Part shown: piece by piece, positions 50,836 to 61,682 of the stretch
Numbering within the stretch: the first letter of the stretch is position 1
How the letters are laid out: each line of letters opens with the position of its first letter
Assembly: GCF_021730305.1 (NCBI RefSeq)
Contig: NZ_CP032674.1
Location: forward strand, 248,001-312,000
Source of the DNA: Xanthobacter sp. YC-JY1
GTDB taxonomy: Bacteria; Pseudomonadota; Alphaproteobacteria; Rhizobiales; Xanthobacteraceae
Direction of reading: 5' to 3'
Length of the DNA: 64,000 bases
Program-made: the position numbers and the translations under genes
The notes under the pieces: generated by a model
Databases searched by the model: none
Told to the model about the DNA's origin: nothing
Seen by the model: only the letters and a program-made list of their open reading frames with translations

Positions 50836-51453
50836 TCACGCGGCGGCGGCGGTGCGCCAGGCGGAGAGAATCTCCTCCGCGTCGGCCACCTCCACCTGAA
50901 TGGACAAGCGCTGCGACAGCATGGCGAGCACGGCGTCGTGCCCGGCATCGGAGGAGGAGCAGACCGCATCGCGGGCCACCACCACGCGGTAGCCGTAGTC
51001 CACCGCATCGAACAGGGTGGCGAGGATGCAGACATCCGTCTCCGCGCCCGACAGCACCAGCGTGTCGGCGCCCAGATGCGCGAGGGTCGGCAGCAGGGTG
51101 GGGGACGAAAACGCCGAATAGCGCGTCTTGTCGATGAGCCGCGCCGGCGGCGTGAAGCGCTTGAGCTCCGGCACCAGCTCCAGAAGCGCCGGCGCCAGCT
51201 CCTGCCGCGTCACTTCGCGCCACTTGCTGTAGAGGTGGCGCCAGCTTCCGGGCAGCGCTTCCGCGGTGTGGCGCGGAATGAAGCGGGTGAACAACGTGCG
51301 CCCGGGGGCGCGGCCGGCGAGTTCGACGATGACCGGCAGGATGCGCGGTGTCCACGGCGCCGGCCAGGGGCCGCCGGGGCCGAACAAGTGCTGCATGTCC
51401 ACGCACAGATGCGCCGTGCGCGGGCAGATGGCGCCTCTCAGACCCTGTCCCAT
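50836..51453 (-). CDS. isochorismatase-like cysteine hydrolase
   Basis: The product has 205 residues. The catalytic triad of the family is visible: Asp in LCVDMQHLFG, Lys in IDKTRYSAF and Cys in GAETDVCILATLFDAVDYGY. Members hydrolyse nicotinamide, N-carbamoyl compounds, biuret or isochorismate. It starts directly after the stop of a small gene (GAGGAG-TGA-ATG), so the two form a coupled operon. It is convergent with the monooxygenase gene, six bases apart. The substrate cannot be inferred. Confidence 0.87.
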   Translation of the reverse strand: MGQGLRGAICPRTAHLCVDMQHLFGPGGPWPAPWTPRILPVIVELAGRAPGRTLFTRFIPRHTAEALPGSWRHLYSKWREVTRQELAPALLELVPELKRFTPPARLIDKTRYSAFSSPTLLPTLAHLGADTLVLSGAETDVCILATLFDAVDYGYRVVVARDAVCSSSDAGHDAVLAMLSQRLSIQVEVADAEEILSAWRTAAAA

Positions 51454-51657
51454 TCACTCCTCCGGCGGCGGTCCGGCCTCGCCCGGCCGTCCGGTGGGCT
51501 GATCCGCCCCGCGGGCGCCGATGCCGACCATGGCGGCTTCCTCGGTCGCATAGGGGCCGCCGGCAGGGGTGCCGTCCGGGGTGACCGCCCACCAGCCGGG
51601 CATGACGCCGAGGCGGGTCGCGTCGGCCTTCGAAATGAGTCGCGGTTCGAGCGTCAT
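51454..51657 (-). CDS. small conserved-looking hypothetical protein
   Basis: The product has 67 residues: an N-terminal LISKADATRLGVMPGWWAVTPDG segment that could form a short helix-turn unit with aromatic residues, and a Gly/Pro-rich acidic tail. I do not recognise the family. The stop codon is directly next to the start of the isochorismatase-like gene and carries its ribosome site (GAGGAG), which supports a real gene in one operon. It diverges from the ACP gene. Confidence 0.55.
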   Translation of the reverse strand: MTLEPRLISKADATRLGVMPGWWAVTPDGTPAGGPYATEEAAMVGIGARGADQPTGRPGEAGPPPEE

Positions 51658-51836
51658 GGCGTCTCCTCGCTGCCCGCAACCGGCGGGCTTGTCCGGCTCA
51701 ACGGCACGGCGCGGGGGCGGGTTCCGGCACCGGACGCCGCGACAGGTGGACAGCCCCGGTGCTGCTGTGCATTTTAGCCCCTCCCGGAGGGGGTGACGGC
51801 GGCGCCGCCGCCGTGGACCGGGTACGGAGAAGTTGC

Positions 51837-52124
51837 GTGGCGGAATTCAGCGGACGCAGGGCCGAAATCCTCGCGGTCATCGCAGAAGAGGCATCCATCG
51901 ATCCGGCCATCATCGACGCCGAGACCAGCGTCGCGGACCTCGGGATCGGGTCGCTCGATCTGGTGGAGCTGATCTTCAAGATCGAGGAGCGCTTCGGTAT
52001 CGAGGTGCCGTCCCATGGCGTACTGGAAAGCAATGACGTGAAGGTCTTCGCCTTGCTCGAAGCCGTCGAGCAGCTCATCGACGCCAGGAGCGGCAAGGTT
52101 TCCACGGCGCAGCCGGCACGATGA
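51837..52124 (+). CDS. acyl carrier protein
   Basis: The product has 95 residues from a GTG start preceded by GGAGAAG. The phosphopantetheine site is Ser39 in DLGIGSLDLVELIFKIEERFGIEV. The C-terminal tail after helix 4 is longer than in AcpP. The stop overlaps the ketosynthase start by four bases. Dedicated ACP-ketosynthase pairs serve specialised lipid or polyketide products, including rhizobial NodF/NodE and aryl-polyene or signalling lipids. It is not the housekeeping ACP, which is normally in the fabG-acpP-fabF cluster. Confidence 0.85.
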   Translation: MAEFSGRRAEILAVIAEEASIDPAIIDAETSVADLGIGSLDLVELIFKIEERFGIEVPSHGVLESNDVKVFALLEAVEQLIDARSGKVSTAQPAR

Positions 52125-53326
52125 GCCGCAGGGTCGCCATCACCGGCATCGGCGCCGTTTCCGCGCTCGGCCTCGGCATTCCCGTCCATCTCGCCGCCTT
52201 GCGCGAGGGGCGCGGCGGTATCGGGCCGCTCACGCTGGTGCCGCCCGAGCAGGTGAAGACGCGGGTGGTCGGGGAGGTGCCGGGCTACGCCGCCGAAGCG
52301 CACTTCAACCCGCGACAGATTTCCACGATCGACCGGTCCGGCCAGTTCGCCTTGCTGGCGGCAGCGGAAGCGATGGATGCGGCGGCCGGCGCCACCGAGG
52401 GCGTATCGCCGCAGAAGGCCGGCGTCATCTTCGGCGCGGCGGTTGGCTGTCAGACTTTGGAAGAGGGCTATGTGCGCATCCTGCGCGACGGCGCCCGCCC
52501 GCTGCCCTTCACGGTGCCGCGCGTGATGCCCTCGTCCGCGGCAAGCCAGATTTCCATGGCCTACCACATCACCGGGCCGAGCTTCAGCACCGCCTCGGCC
52601 TGCTCCTCCGCCTCCCACGCCATCGGCCTTGCCTTCCAGATGATCCGCGGCGGGATGCTGGACATGGCCGTGACCGGCGGCTGCGAGGCCCCGCTGACGC
52701 TGGGCATGGTGAAGAGCTGGGAAGCCTTGCGCGTGCTGGCGGCGGACACCTGCCGCCCGTTCTCGAAGGACCGCAGCGGGCTGGTGCTGGGTGAAGGCGC
52801 GGCCGTGCTGGTGCTGGAGGAGATGGAGCGGGCCCGCGCCCGTGGCGCCACCATCCTCGGCGAGGTGCTCGGCTTCGGCATGACCGCCGATGGCGCGGAC
52901 CTGACGGCGCCCGACGCGTCGAGCACCGCCCGTGCCATTTCCGCCGCCCTCGAAGATGCGGGGCTCGATGCCGGCGCGGTGGATTACGTCGCGGCGCACG
53001 GCACCGGCACGGTGCTGAACGACAAGACCGAGACCACGTCGCTGCGCACGGTGCTGGGCGAGAGGCTGGCCAAGGTGCCGGTGTCATCGCTGAAATCCAT
53101 GACCGGCCATTGCTTCGGCGCCTCGGGGGCGCTGGGCGTCACGGCGGCGCTGCTCGGCATGCGCAACGGCTTCCTGCCGCCCACGCTGAATTTCCGCGAG
53201 CCCGATCCCGAGTGCGACGTGGATTGCGTGCCCAACGCCCCGCGGGCGGCCTCGGCGGAAATCGCCCTGGTGAATGCCTTCGCCTTCGGCGGCCTGAACG
53301 CGGTGCTCGCGATCAGGGCCGCCTGA
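52121..53326 (+). CDS. beta-ketoacyl-ACP synthase (FabF/NodE-like)
   Basis: The product has 401 residues and the full Cys-His-His triad: Cys161 in STASACSSASHA, His293 in AAHGTGTVLND and His330 in MTGHCFGASG. It condenses malonyl-ACP with an acyl primer. The sequence is FabF-type but shorter at the N-terminus and coupled to its own ACP, as in NodE systems. No chain-initiating, ketoreductase or acyltransferase partner is next to it, so it must borrow FAS II enzymes. The product is unknown. Confidence 0.87.
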   Translation: MSRRVAITGIGAVSALGLGIPVHLAALREGRGGIGPLTLVPPEQVKTRVVGEVPGYAAEAHFNPRQISTIDRSGQFALLAAAEAMDAAAGATEGVSPQKAGVIFGAAVGCQTLEEGYVRILRDGARPLPFTVPRVMPSSAASQISMAYHITGPSFSTASACSSASHAIGLAFQMIRGGMLDMAVTGGCEAPLTLGMVKSWEALRVLAADTCRPFSKDRSGLVLGEGAAVLVLEEMERARARGATILGEVLGFGMTADGADLTAPDASSTARAISAALEDAGLDAGAVDYVAAHGTGTVLNDKTETTSLRTVLGERLAKVPVSSLKSMTGHCFGASGALGVTAALLGMRNGFLPPTLNFREPDPECDVDCVPNAPRAASAEIALVNAFAFGGLNAVLAIRAA

Positions 53327-53367
53327 CGCCGCCCGGCGGGTCGCTGAGGCGCCCCACCGGCCAGCCG

Positions 53368-53392
53368 AGGCCCGTGACGCTTTCACGGGCCT
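53368..53392. terminator. hairpin between convergent ketosynthase and FAH genes
   Basis: AGGCCCGTGA and TCACGGGCCT form a perfect 10-bp stem with a 5-base CGCTT loop between two convergent genes. Confidence 0.65.
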
Positions 53393-53410
53393 GTTCACCG
53401 ACCTTGCCGA

Positions 53411-54100
53411 TCAGTCCACCGTCAGGCAGATCTCGCCGACGCCCTCGACGCCACCTTCCAGCACGTCACCCTTGTGCACGGGCCCGACGCCCGCCGGGGT
53501 GCCGGCGAAGATGAGGTCGCCGGGGGCGAGGCGGAACAGGGTGGAGAGGGTCGCGATCATCTCCGGCACCTTCCAGATCATCTGGTTGAGGTTGCCTTCC
53601 TGCTTCATCCGGTCGTTGATCTTCAGGAAGATGCGGCCGGTGCCGGGGTGCCCGGCGGTGGCCACCGGCAGGATGGCCGAGCAGGGGGCGGATTCCTCGA
53701 AGGCCTTGCCGGTTTCCCACGGGCGGCCGAGCTTCTTCGCCTCGCCCTGCAGATCGCGCCGCGTCAGATCGAGGCCGACGCCGTAGCCGAACACATGGTC
53801 GAGCGCGCGCTCCACCGGGATGTCCTCGCCGCCTTCCTTCAGCGCCACCACCAGCTCCACCTCGTGGTGCAGGTCCTTGGTGAGCTTGGGATAGGAGATG
53901 GTCGAGCCCGAGCGCACCAGCGTGTCCGGATTCTTCTGGAAGAAGAAGGGCGGCTCCTTGTTGGGGTCGTGGCCCATCTCCACCGCGTGGTCGGCGAAGT
54001 TGCGGCCGACGCAATAGATGCGGTGCACCGGGAAGACCGCGTCGCTGCCGACGATGGGCAGATGCGGATGGGGCTGGGGCTGGAAGACGTAGCTGGCCAT
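53411..54100 (-). CDS. fumarylacetoacetate hydrolase family protein (fumarylpyruvate hydrolase-like)
   Basis: The product has 229 residues from the ATG at 54100, preceded by GGAG. HRIYCVGRNFADHAVEMGHDPNKEPPFFFQK is close to the NagK-type fumarylpyruvate hydrolase N-terminus. The metal-binding acidic residues are in HHEVELVVAL and GYGVGLDLTRRD, and FAGTPAGVGPVHKGD is the C-terminal family motif. The reaction is hydrolysis of fumarylpyruvate to fumarate and pyruvate, the last step of the glutathione-dependent gentisate pathway. This matches the zeta-class isomerase at 4599, although the two genes are 48 kb apart. Acylpyruvase activity is the alternative. Confidence 0.85.
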   Translation of the reverse strand: MASYVFQPQPHPHLPIVGSDAVFPVHRIYCVGRNFADHAVEMGHDPNKEPPFFFQKNPDTLVRSGSTISYPKLTKDLHHEVELVVALKEGGEDIPVERALDHVFGYGVGLDLTRRDLQGEAKKLGRPWETGKAFEESAPCSAILPVATAGHPGTGRIFLKINDRMKQEGNLNQMIWKVPEMIATLSTLFRLAPGDLIFAGTPAGVGPVHKGDVLEGGVEGVGEICLTVD

Positions 54101-54203
54101 GGGGCGCTCCGGATGTTCGGCGTCCTGCATAGGGCGCCGCCGCCGGGGAGAAAAGGGCGAAACGTCGCAGCGCGGGCCGGCGGCGCCGGAGCATGGCGCG
54201 GAA

Positions 54204-54225
54204 GCTATATTCAAACTAATATAGC
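54204..54225. promoter_or_regulatory. perfect inverted repeat GCTATATT-N6-AATATAGC
   Basis: The 8-base arms flank CAAACT in the divergent region between the FAH-family and luciferase-like genes. The AT-rich arms in a GC-rich genome and the position between divergent promoters suggest an operator. No regulator gene is adjacent. Confidence 0.5.
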
Positions 54226-54287
54226 GTTATTTCATGCGGGGTGCCGGCCGCAAGCGGGCGCCCTCTCATTCCGCTCCGGGGATTGCC

Positions 54288-55271
54288 ATGCGACTGGGCC
54301 TCTTCTGCACCTATGAAAACCCCCGGCAGGACTACGCCTCCGCCTATGCCGAGCAGACCGCGCTGGTCGAGCGGGTGGAGGATCTCGGCTTCGAGGAAGC
54401 GTGGATCGCCGAACATCATTTCAATCCGCAGGCGGCGAGCCCCTCCTGCCTCGCCATCCTCGCTTATCTCGCCGGCCGCACCACGCGCATCCGGCTCGGC
54501 GCCGCGGCGGTGCTGCTGCCGCTGCATCATCCCGTGGGCGTGGCTGAAGACGCGGCCACGGTGGACATCCTCTCCGGCGGGCGGCTCGAACTCGGCGTCG
54601 GTCGCGGCGGCCCCTTTCCCCTGCACGAGCAGCATTTCGGCGTGGCCGGGGCGGAGAGCCGCGGCCGGATGCTGGAAGCGCTCGATCTTGTCGCCGCGCT
54701 GCTGGAGGGCGGACCGGTGACCCGCGAGGGGACCTTCTTCAAGGTCAACGGCCTTGAGCTGGTGCCGCGTCCGGTTCAGGCGCCCGTGCCCATCCACATC
54801 GCCTCGGCGACGGCCGAGACGGTGGCCCTCGCCGCCCGGCGCGGCTACGGCATCATGGCGGCGCCGCCCTTTCCCCTCACCGGCATCACGGAGAGCGTCA
54901 GGCAGTATCGCGCCGCCGCCCCGGAGGCGGGACGATGCCTCACTCTCCTGCGCTTCCTCCACCTCGCCGACAGCCGGGCGCAGGCGCAGGCGGAGGCGCG
55001 GGCCTTCCTCGCTCCGTTCGTCGAGCGCATGAAGGCGACCACGGAAAAGGTGCGCCCGGACTGGGCGCCGTGGTTCGACCTCGATCGGATGATCGCGGAT
55101 TCGCTCATCGGAACGGAGGCGGACGTGACCGATCAGGTGGCTGCGCTGGAGCGCGAGCTGGCGCCGCGTTCGCTGGTCCTGAAGCCGCTGGCGCCGGCCT
55201 TCGACAAGCGGATGGCGGACCTGGAGGCATTCGCCCTCCGCATCCGCCCGCAGCTTTCCCTCGCAGCCTAG
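54288..55271 (+). CDS. LLM-class flavin-dependent oxidoreductase
   Basis: The product has 327 residues of the bacterial luciferase-like fold: [75 protein letters not shown]. It uses reduced FMN from a partner reductase to oxidise a small organic molecule, or F420/FMN as hydride carrier. The ATG at 54288 fits the conserved N-terminus. Its TAG stop shares the CTAG palindrome at 55268-55271 with the stop of the convergent cmk gene. The substrate is unknown. Confidence 0.85.
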   Translation: MRLGLFCTYENPRQDYASAYAEQTALVERVEDLGFEEAWIAEHHFNPQAASPSCLAILAYLAGRTTRIRLGAAAVLLPLHHPVGVAEDAATVDILSGGRLELGVGRGGPFPLHEQHFGVAGAESRGRMLEALDLVAALLEGGPVTREGTFFKVNGLELVPRPVQAPVPIHIASATAETVALAARRGYGIMAAPPFPLTGITESVRQYRAAAPEAGRCLTLLRFLHLADSRAQAQAEARAFLAPFVERMKATTEKVRPDWAPWFDLDRMIADSLIGTEADVTDQVAALERELAPRSLVLKPLAPAFDKRMADLEAFALRIRPQLSLAA

Positions 55272-55888
55272 CCCCGGCGCGCCTCGACGATGGCGAGCGC
55301 CGCCGTGAAGGCGGCCTCGATGCCGAGGTCGGAGGTGTCGAGCAGCACGGCGTCATCCGCCTTGAGGAGCGGCGCGCTGGAGCGGCCGGAATCGCGCTCG
55401 TCGCGCTTCAGGATGTCCGCCAGAACCGCGTCATAGGAGATATCCTCTCCCCGTCCCAGCAGCTCGCGGAAGCGCCGCTCGGCCCGCACGTCCGGCCGCG
55501 CGGTGACGAACAGCTTGGCGGGGGCGTCCGGGCAGATGACGGTGCCGATGTCGCGCCCATCCAGCACTGCGCCGCCCGGCTGGCTGGCGAACCGGCGCTG
55601 GAGGTCGAGCAGCGCCGCGCGCACGCCCGGCCGCGCCGCCACCACGGACGCGCCTTCGCCCAGTTCCGCCGTGCGCAGGGCTTCGGGATCGAGGTCCGCC
55701 ACATCCAGCGTCTGCGCGGCCTGTTCGGATGCCGCCTCGTCGCCGAGCCGGCCCAGCGCGATGCATCGCGCGGCCACTGCCCGGTAGAGCAGGCCGGTGT
55801 CCAGATGCGGCAGGCCGTAATAAGCAGCGAGCCGCCGGGCCAGCGTACCCTTGCCGGACGCGGCCGGCCCGTCGATGGCGATGACCAT
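55268..55888 (-). CDS. cmk: cytidylate kinase
   Basis: The product has 206 residues. The P-loop [50 protein letters not shown] and [12 protein letters not shown] are the signature motifs of bacterial CMP kinase. It phosphorylates CMP and dCMP with ATP for nucleotide recycling. It lies 10 bases after aroA in the same operon. In many alphaproteobacteria rpsA follows cmk; here a luciferase-like gene is convergent instead. Confidence 0.95.
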   Translation of the reverse strand: MVIAIDGPAASGKGTLARRLAAYYGLPHLDTGLLYRAVAARCIALGRLGDEAASEQAAQTLDVADLDPEALRTAELGEGASVVAARPGVRAALLDLQRRFASQPGGAVLDGRDIGTVICPDAPAKLFVTARPDVRAERRFRELLGRGEDISYDAVLADILKRDERDSGRSSAPLLKADDAVLLDTSDLGIEAAFTAALAIVEARRG

Positions 55889-55898
55889 GGCCGCCCCG

Positions 55899-57377
<1,479 letters not shown>

Positions 57378-57474
57378 TCACGCTGTTGCGACGCCATGAT
57401 GATCTGCCCTTGACAGGGGGCGGGCGAAACGCCAATGGAGCACGCTCCTTATACAGCTCCCGAGGAACTTTGCC

Positions 57475-57870
57475 GTGGCGAAGCCCGAACTCGGCACCAA
57501 GCGCATCTGTCCTGTCACGGGGCGCAAGTTTTACGACCTCAACAAGGACCCCATCGTGTCGCCGTTCACGGGGGAATCCTATCCAAGGTCCTATTTTGAA
57601 CCCGCAGCCCGCGGCGCCAGCCGCGCCGAGCCGCGTGCAGCCGTCGCCGAAGAGGCGGATGGCGAGGAGGCCGAGGCCGAGGTCATCAGCCTCGAGGAAG
57701 CCGACGAGGAAGCCGCCGCCCCCGCCAAGGTGGTGGTCGGCGACGACGTGGACGTGGACGACGACATCGAGGCCGGTGACGACGACACGTTCCTCGAAGA
57801 AGACGAAGATGATGGGGACGATGTCTCCGATCTGATCGGTGAGGGCCTCGAAGACGACGAAGAGGCTTGA
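57475..57870 (+). CDS. TIGR02300-type acidic protein
   Basis: The product has 131 residues and starts at a GTG. The first 45 residues, PELGTKRICPVTGRKFYDLN, KDPIVSPFTGESYPRSYFE, are the conserved zinc-ribbon-like part of this alphaproteobacterial family; the rest is very acidic low-complexity sequence (DDVDVDDDIEAGDDDTFLEE). Function is unknown. Its place next to aroA and a tRNA-Ala gene is common in alphaproteobacteria and supports the taxonomic reading. Confidence 0.9.
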   Translation: MAKPELGTKRICPVTGRKFYDLNKDPIVSPFTGESYPRSYFEPAARGASRAEPRAAVAEEADGEEAEAEVISLEEADEEAAAPAKVVVGDDVDVDDDIEAGDDDTFLEEDEDDGDDVSDLIGEGLEDDEEA

Positions 57871-58026
57871 TACCCGACGCGGCCTGTGCTTTAAGGCCGC
57901 TCTCGCTCGGCGGACGTGAGTCGCCGGGCACCCCGCCGCGGGACTTCCCGGCGCGCTAACTGGCTCTCCTGCCGAGGTTTTTCGACCTTGGTGATCGAGC
58001 GGAAAGTGCGCAGCCCGCGGCCCGGT

Positions 58027-58102
<76 letters not shown>

Positions 58103-58481
58103 AATTTCTACCCGGCCTGAAGCACCCAGCAGGCTTTTCCGGGTCTTTCTCCCGCCCGTGACATCCCAGCCGTCGGTCCCGCAGGGTCGCCACCCCAATC
58201 AGGTGCGGTCCACGCGATTCGATGTGGCTCGTTGAGGCGCCGTCACGGCTTCCGCGAATCATCGTCCGATTCGCGTGCGTCCCTTCCGCGAATCATCCAT
58301 CCCGCGCCCGCGCTCTCCAGAGCTGCAAGGGCGACACGCTTCCAGGTTGTGCCGACGCCCGTGCGCCTCCTGCACGCCCGTTGCGCCAGCGGGGGGTACC
58401 TGCCAGCCTCAACAAGAGTTATCCCCACCTTCGCCGCCGACCGGTCCGCCCGCCCCAGCGTCATCGATCGAGGTCCAGCCC
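58103..58481. other. 379-base gap between tRNA-Ala and the GGDEF gene
   Basis: No gene, RNA or repeat that I can support is seen. The downstream frame is open from 58275, but codons before 58482 show no domain-like pattern and are rich in Pro/Ser/Arg, so I treat them as leader sequence. Confidence 0.5.
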
Positions 58482-59486
58482 GTGTGGTCACCCCCCGCCG
58501 CCCCCGCCAACGAGGCCGACCGCCTCGCCGTCCTTGCGACATGCGGCCTCATGGATAGCCCGCCGGACGAACGATTCGACCGCCTGACTCGGCTGGCCCG
58601 CCGGCTCTACGGGGCGGACGTCGCCTTCCTCGGCCTCATCGACGCGACCCACCAGTGGCAGAAATCGCGCACGTCGGATCTCGTGCCGGCGAGCGTCCCC
58701 CGGCGCGACACCGTCTGCAACGTGATGGTGAACAGCGGCGCGCCGCTGGTGATCGGCGACATGGCGTGCGATCCGCGCCTCGCCGGCCATCCCGCCGTGG
58801 CGCACCTGCCGCTGCGTTTCTATGCCGGCGCGCCGCTGATGGTGGCGCCCGAACTGGTCATCGGCTCGCTGTGCGTGATGGGGCGGGAGGCGCGGGACCA
58901 GGAGGCCTTCGATTTCGGCCCGCTGCTGGACCTCGCGGCGGTGGCCGCGGACGAGGTGGAGCTGCTGCGCCTCAATCTCGACCTCGCGCGCAAATCGCAG
59001 GTGGATGACCTCACCGGCCTGCTCAACCGGCGCAGCTTCGACGAGGCGATGGAGCGCGCGGTGCGCCGGGCCCAGCGCCTCGCCGGCCCGCTGTCGCTGC
59101 TGGTGATCGATGTCGACCACTTCAAGGTGGTCAACGACCTGTGGGGCCATCAGGCGGGGGATGCGGTGCTGGCCGCCATCGGCGGCGTGCTGGCGCGGCA
59201 GCCGGCCCGCGCGCAGGACACGGCGGCGCGCTATGGCGGCGAGGAATTCGCGGTGATCCTGCCCGATACCGACGAGGCCGGCTGCGATGCTGTGGGGGCC
59301 GCGCTGCTGGCGGCGCTGCGGGCGGAGAACATTCCCCACCCCTCCGGCGGCCGGGTGACGGCGAGCATCGGCGGGGCCACCGCGCGGGGCGAGAATCTCG
59401 ACGACCTGTTCGCGGCGGCGGATGCCGCGCTCTACGCGGCAAAGGACGGCGGCCGCGATCTCTATTGCCGCAGCGTCGTGGGCTGA
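58482..59486 (+). CDS. GAF-GGDEF diguanylate cyclase
   Basis: The product has 334 residues from a GTG at 58482 (the frame is open from 58275, so the start is uncertain). Residues about 20-165 form a GAF domain of the type often seen before GGDEF: DERFDRLTRLARRLYGADVAFLGLID, CNVMVNSGAPLVIGDMACDPRLAGHP, RFYAGAPLM. Residues 170-330 are the GGDEF domain with DDLTGLLNRRSFDEAM, the VDHFKVVNDLWGHQAGD nucleotide site and an intact YGGEEF active site. There is no membrane helix. It should make cyclic-di-GMP in the cytoplasm. An RxxD inhibitory site is not evident. It opposes the REC-EAL protein functionally, but the genes are far apart. Confidence 0.87.
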   Translation: MWSPPAAPANEADRLAVLATCGLMDSPPDERFDRLTRLARRLYGADVAFLGLIDATHQWQKSRTSDLVPASVPRRDTVCNVMVNSGAPLVIGDMACDPRLAGHPAVAHLPLRFYAGAPLMVAPELVIGSLCVMGREARDQEAFDFGPLLDLAAVAADEVELLRLNLDLARKSQVDDLTGLLNRRSFDEAMERAVRRAQRLAGPLSLLVIDVDHFKVVNDLWGHQAGDAVLAAIGGVLARQPARAQDTAARYGGEEFAVILPDTDEAGCDAVGAALLAALRAENIPHPSGGRVTASIGGATARGENLDDLFAAADAALYAAKDGGRDLYCRSVVG

Positions 59487-59502
59487 CCGGCCCGGCGACG
59501 GT

Positions 59503-59532
59503 GGCGGCGGGAGAAGGCCCGCCGCCGTTTTT
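59503..59532. terminator. intrinsic terminator between GGDEF gene and ilvD
   Basis: GGCGGCGGG and CCCGCCGCC form a perfect 9-bp stem with an AGAAGG loop, followed by GTTTTTA. It lies between convergent genes and on the plus strand is a textbook rho-independent terminator. Confidence 0.85.
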
Positions 59533-59534
59533 AC

Positions 59535-61388
59535 TCAGCGGCGGATGCTGTTCACGTCGCGCACCGCGCCGCGGGCGGCGGAGGTGGTGAGGGCGGCGTA
59601 GGCCTGGAGGGCCTGGGAGACGACGCGCTTGCGGTTCTCCGGCTTCCAGGCGGCGGCACCCTTGGCTTCCATGGCGGCACGGCGCTCGGCCAGCACCTCG
59701 TCGGACACCGCCACGCGGATCACCCGGTTCGGGATATCGATCTCGATGGTGTCACCCTCTTCCACGAGGCCGATGGCGCCGCCTTCCGCCGCTTCCGGCG
59801 AGCAATGGCCGATGGACAGGCCCGAGGAGCCGCCCGAGAAGCGCCCGTCGGTGACCAGCGCGCACGCCTTCCCGAGGCCCTTCGACTTCAGATAGGAGGT
59901 CGGATACAGCATCTCCTGCATGCCCGGCCCGCCGCGCGGCCCCTCATAGCGGATCAGAACCACGTCGCCGGGCTGGATGCGCCCGGTGGAGAGGATGGCC
60001 TCCACCGCCGCGTCCTGGCTCTCGAAGATGCGCGCCTTGCCGGTGAACTTCAGGATGGATGCGTCCACGCCCGCCGTCTTCACGATGCAGCCGTCCAGCG
60101 CGATGTTGCCGTAGAGCACGGCGAGGCCGCCGTCCTTGGAATAAGCGTGCTCCACATTGCGGATGACACCGGCCTCGCGGTCGAGGTCGAGGTCGTCCCA
60201 GCGGCGGGACTGGCTGAACGCCACCTGGGTGGGCACGCCGCCGGGCGCGGCGCGGAAGAAGGTGCCGACGCTCTCGCTCTTGGTGCGCACCACGTCCCAG
60301 CGGTCCAGCGCATCGGCCATGGTCGGCGCGTGCACGGTGGGCAGATCGGTGTGGATGAGGCCGCCGCGATCCAGCTCGCCGAGGATGGCCATGATGCCGC
60401 CGGCGCGGTGCACGTCCTCCATATGGATGTTGGCGACAGCGGGGGCGACCTTGCACAGCACCGGCACCTTGCGCGACAGCCGGTCGATGTCCGCCATGGT
60501 GAAGGGCACTTCGCCCTCGTTGGCGGCGGCCAGCAGGTGCAGCACCGTATTGGTGGAGCCGCCCATGGAGATGTCCAGCGTCATGGCGTTCTCGAACGCC
60601 TTGAACGAGGCGATGGACCGCGGCAGCACGCCGGCATCGTCCTGCTCGTAATAGCGGCGGGCGAGATCGACGATGAGGTGGCCGGCCTCCACGAACAGCC
60701 GCTCGCGGTCGGCATGGGTGGCGAGCACCGAGCCGTTGCCGGGCAGCGCGAGGCCCAGCGCCTCGGTGAGGCAGTTCATGGAATTGGCGGTGAACATGCC
60801 CGAGCACGAGCCACAGGTGGGGCAGGCGGACCGCTCCATCACCGTCACGTCGGCGTCCGACACTTTGTCGTCGGCGGCGGCGATCATGGCGTCGATGAGG
60901 TCCACCTTCTTCTCGCCGGTGGAGAGCAGCACCTTGCCGGCCTCCATGGGGCCGCCCGAGACGAACACGGCCGGGATGTTGAGGCGCATGGCGGCCATCA
61001 GCATGCCGGGGGTGATCTTGTCGCAATTGGAGATGCAGACCATGGCGTCGGCGCAGTGGGCGTTGACCATGTATTCCACGCTGTCGGCGATGATCTCGCG
61101 GGACGGCAGGGAATAGAGCATGCCGTCATGGCCCATGGCGATGCCGTCATCCACCGCGATGGTGTTGAACTCCTTGGCGACGCCGCCGGCCTTCTCGATC
61201 TCGCGCGCCACCAGCTGGCCGAGGTCCTTGAGGTGCACGTGGCCGGGCACGAACTGGGTGAAGGAATTCACCACCGCGATGATCGGCTTGCCGAAATCGC
61301 CGTCCTTCATGCCGGTGGCGCGCCACAGGCCGCGGGCGCCGGCCATGTTGCGACCGTGGGTGGACGTGCGGGAGCGGTATTGGGGCAT
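59535..61388 (-). CDS. ilvD: dihydroxy-acid dehydratase
   Basis: The product has 617 residues from the ATG at 61388, equal to the usual length. [20 protein letters not shown], the cluster-binding Cys in [10 protein letters not shown] and [24 protein letters not shown], and SDGRFSG-type [17 protein letters not shown] are diagnostic. It removes water from dihydroxy-isovalerate and -methylvalerate in branched-chain amino acid synthesis and carries an oxygen-sensitive [4Fe-4S] or [2Fe-2S] cluster. An upstream in-frame GTG at 61418 would add ten residues. It is monocistronic here. Confidence 0.95.
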   Translation of the reverse strand: MPQYRSRTSTHGRNMAGARGLWRATGMKDGDFGKPIIAVVNSFTQFVPGHVHLKDLGQLVAREIEKAGGVAKEFNTIAVDDGIAMGHDGMLYSLPSREIIADSVEYMVNAHCADAMVCISNCDKITPGMLMAAMRLNIPAVFVSGGPMEAGKVLLSTGEKKVDLIDAMIAAADDKVSDADVTVMERSACPTCGSCSGMFTANSMNCLTEALGLALPGNGSVLATHADRERLFVEAGHLIVDLARRYYEQDDAGVLPRSIASFKAFENAMTLDISMGGSTNTVLHLLAAANEGEVPFTMADIDRLSRKVPVLCKVAPAVANIHMEDVHRAGGIMAILGELDRGGLIHTDLPTVHAPTMADALDRWDVVRTKSESVGTFFRAAPGGVPTQVAFSQSRRWDDLDLDREAGVIRNVEHAYSKDGGLAVLYGNIALDGCIVKTAGVDASILKFTGKARIFESQDAAVEAILSTGRIQPGDVVLIRYEGPRGGPGMQEMLYPTSYLKSKGLGKACALVTDGRFSGGSSGLSIGHCSPEAAEGGAIGLVEEGDTIEIDIPNRVIRVAVSDEVLAERRAAMEAKGAAAWKPENRKRVVSQALQAYAALTTSAARGAVRDVNSIRR

Positions 61389-61682
61389 ATCCTCGCGGGC
61401 CTCGTTCTTGCGGCGCACCGGTCTCGTCGGCGCGTCTCGTGGTCGTGTCGGGCTCCGCGTCGGCGGGCTGTGGCCGCCTGCGTCCGGAGCTTTCGCGCCG
61501 TCTTAGTGCGGCCGGGGCTCCGGGGAAAGCCCTTTCCCTTGAGACACTAGCATGGAGAAGGGCCTGTAGCGGACACGAAGGCGGGAGGGCGCTCCCTCCC
61601 GCTCAAGCTGTCGCAGCCCGCCTGCGTTTGCCGCGCCGGCGAAGTCGGCTATGTCCCCCTCCGGTAGTGACGAGGATCAGGA

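Noticed and set aside
58275-58481. N-terminal 69 codons of the GGDEF gene frame
   Set aside because: No domain-like sequence, Pro/Ser/Arg rich, and a plausible GTG with GAGG upstream lies at 58482; kept only as a possible alternative start.
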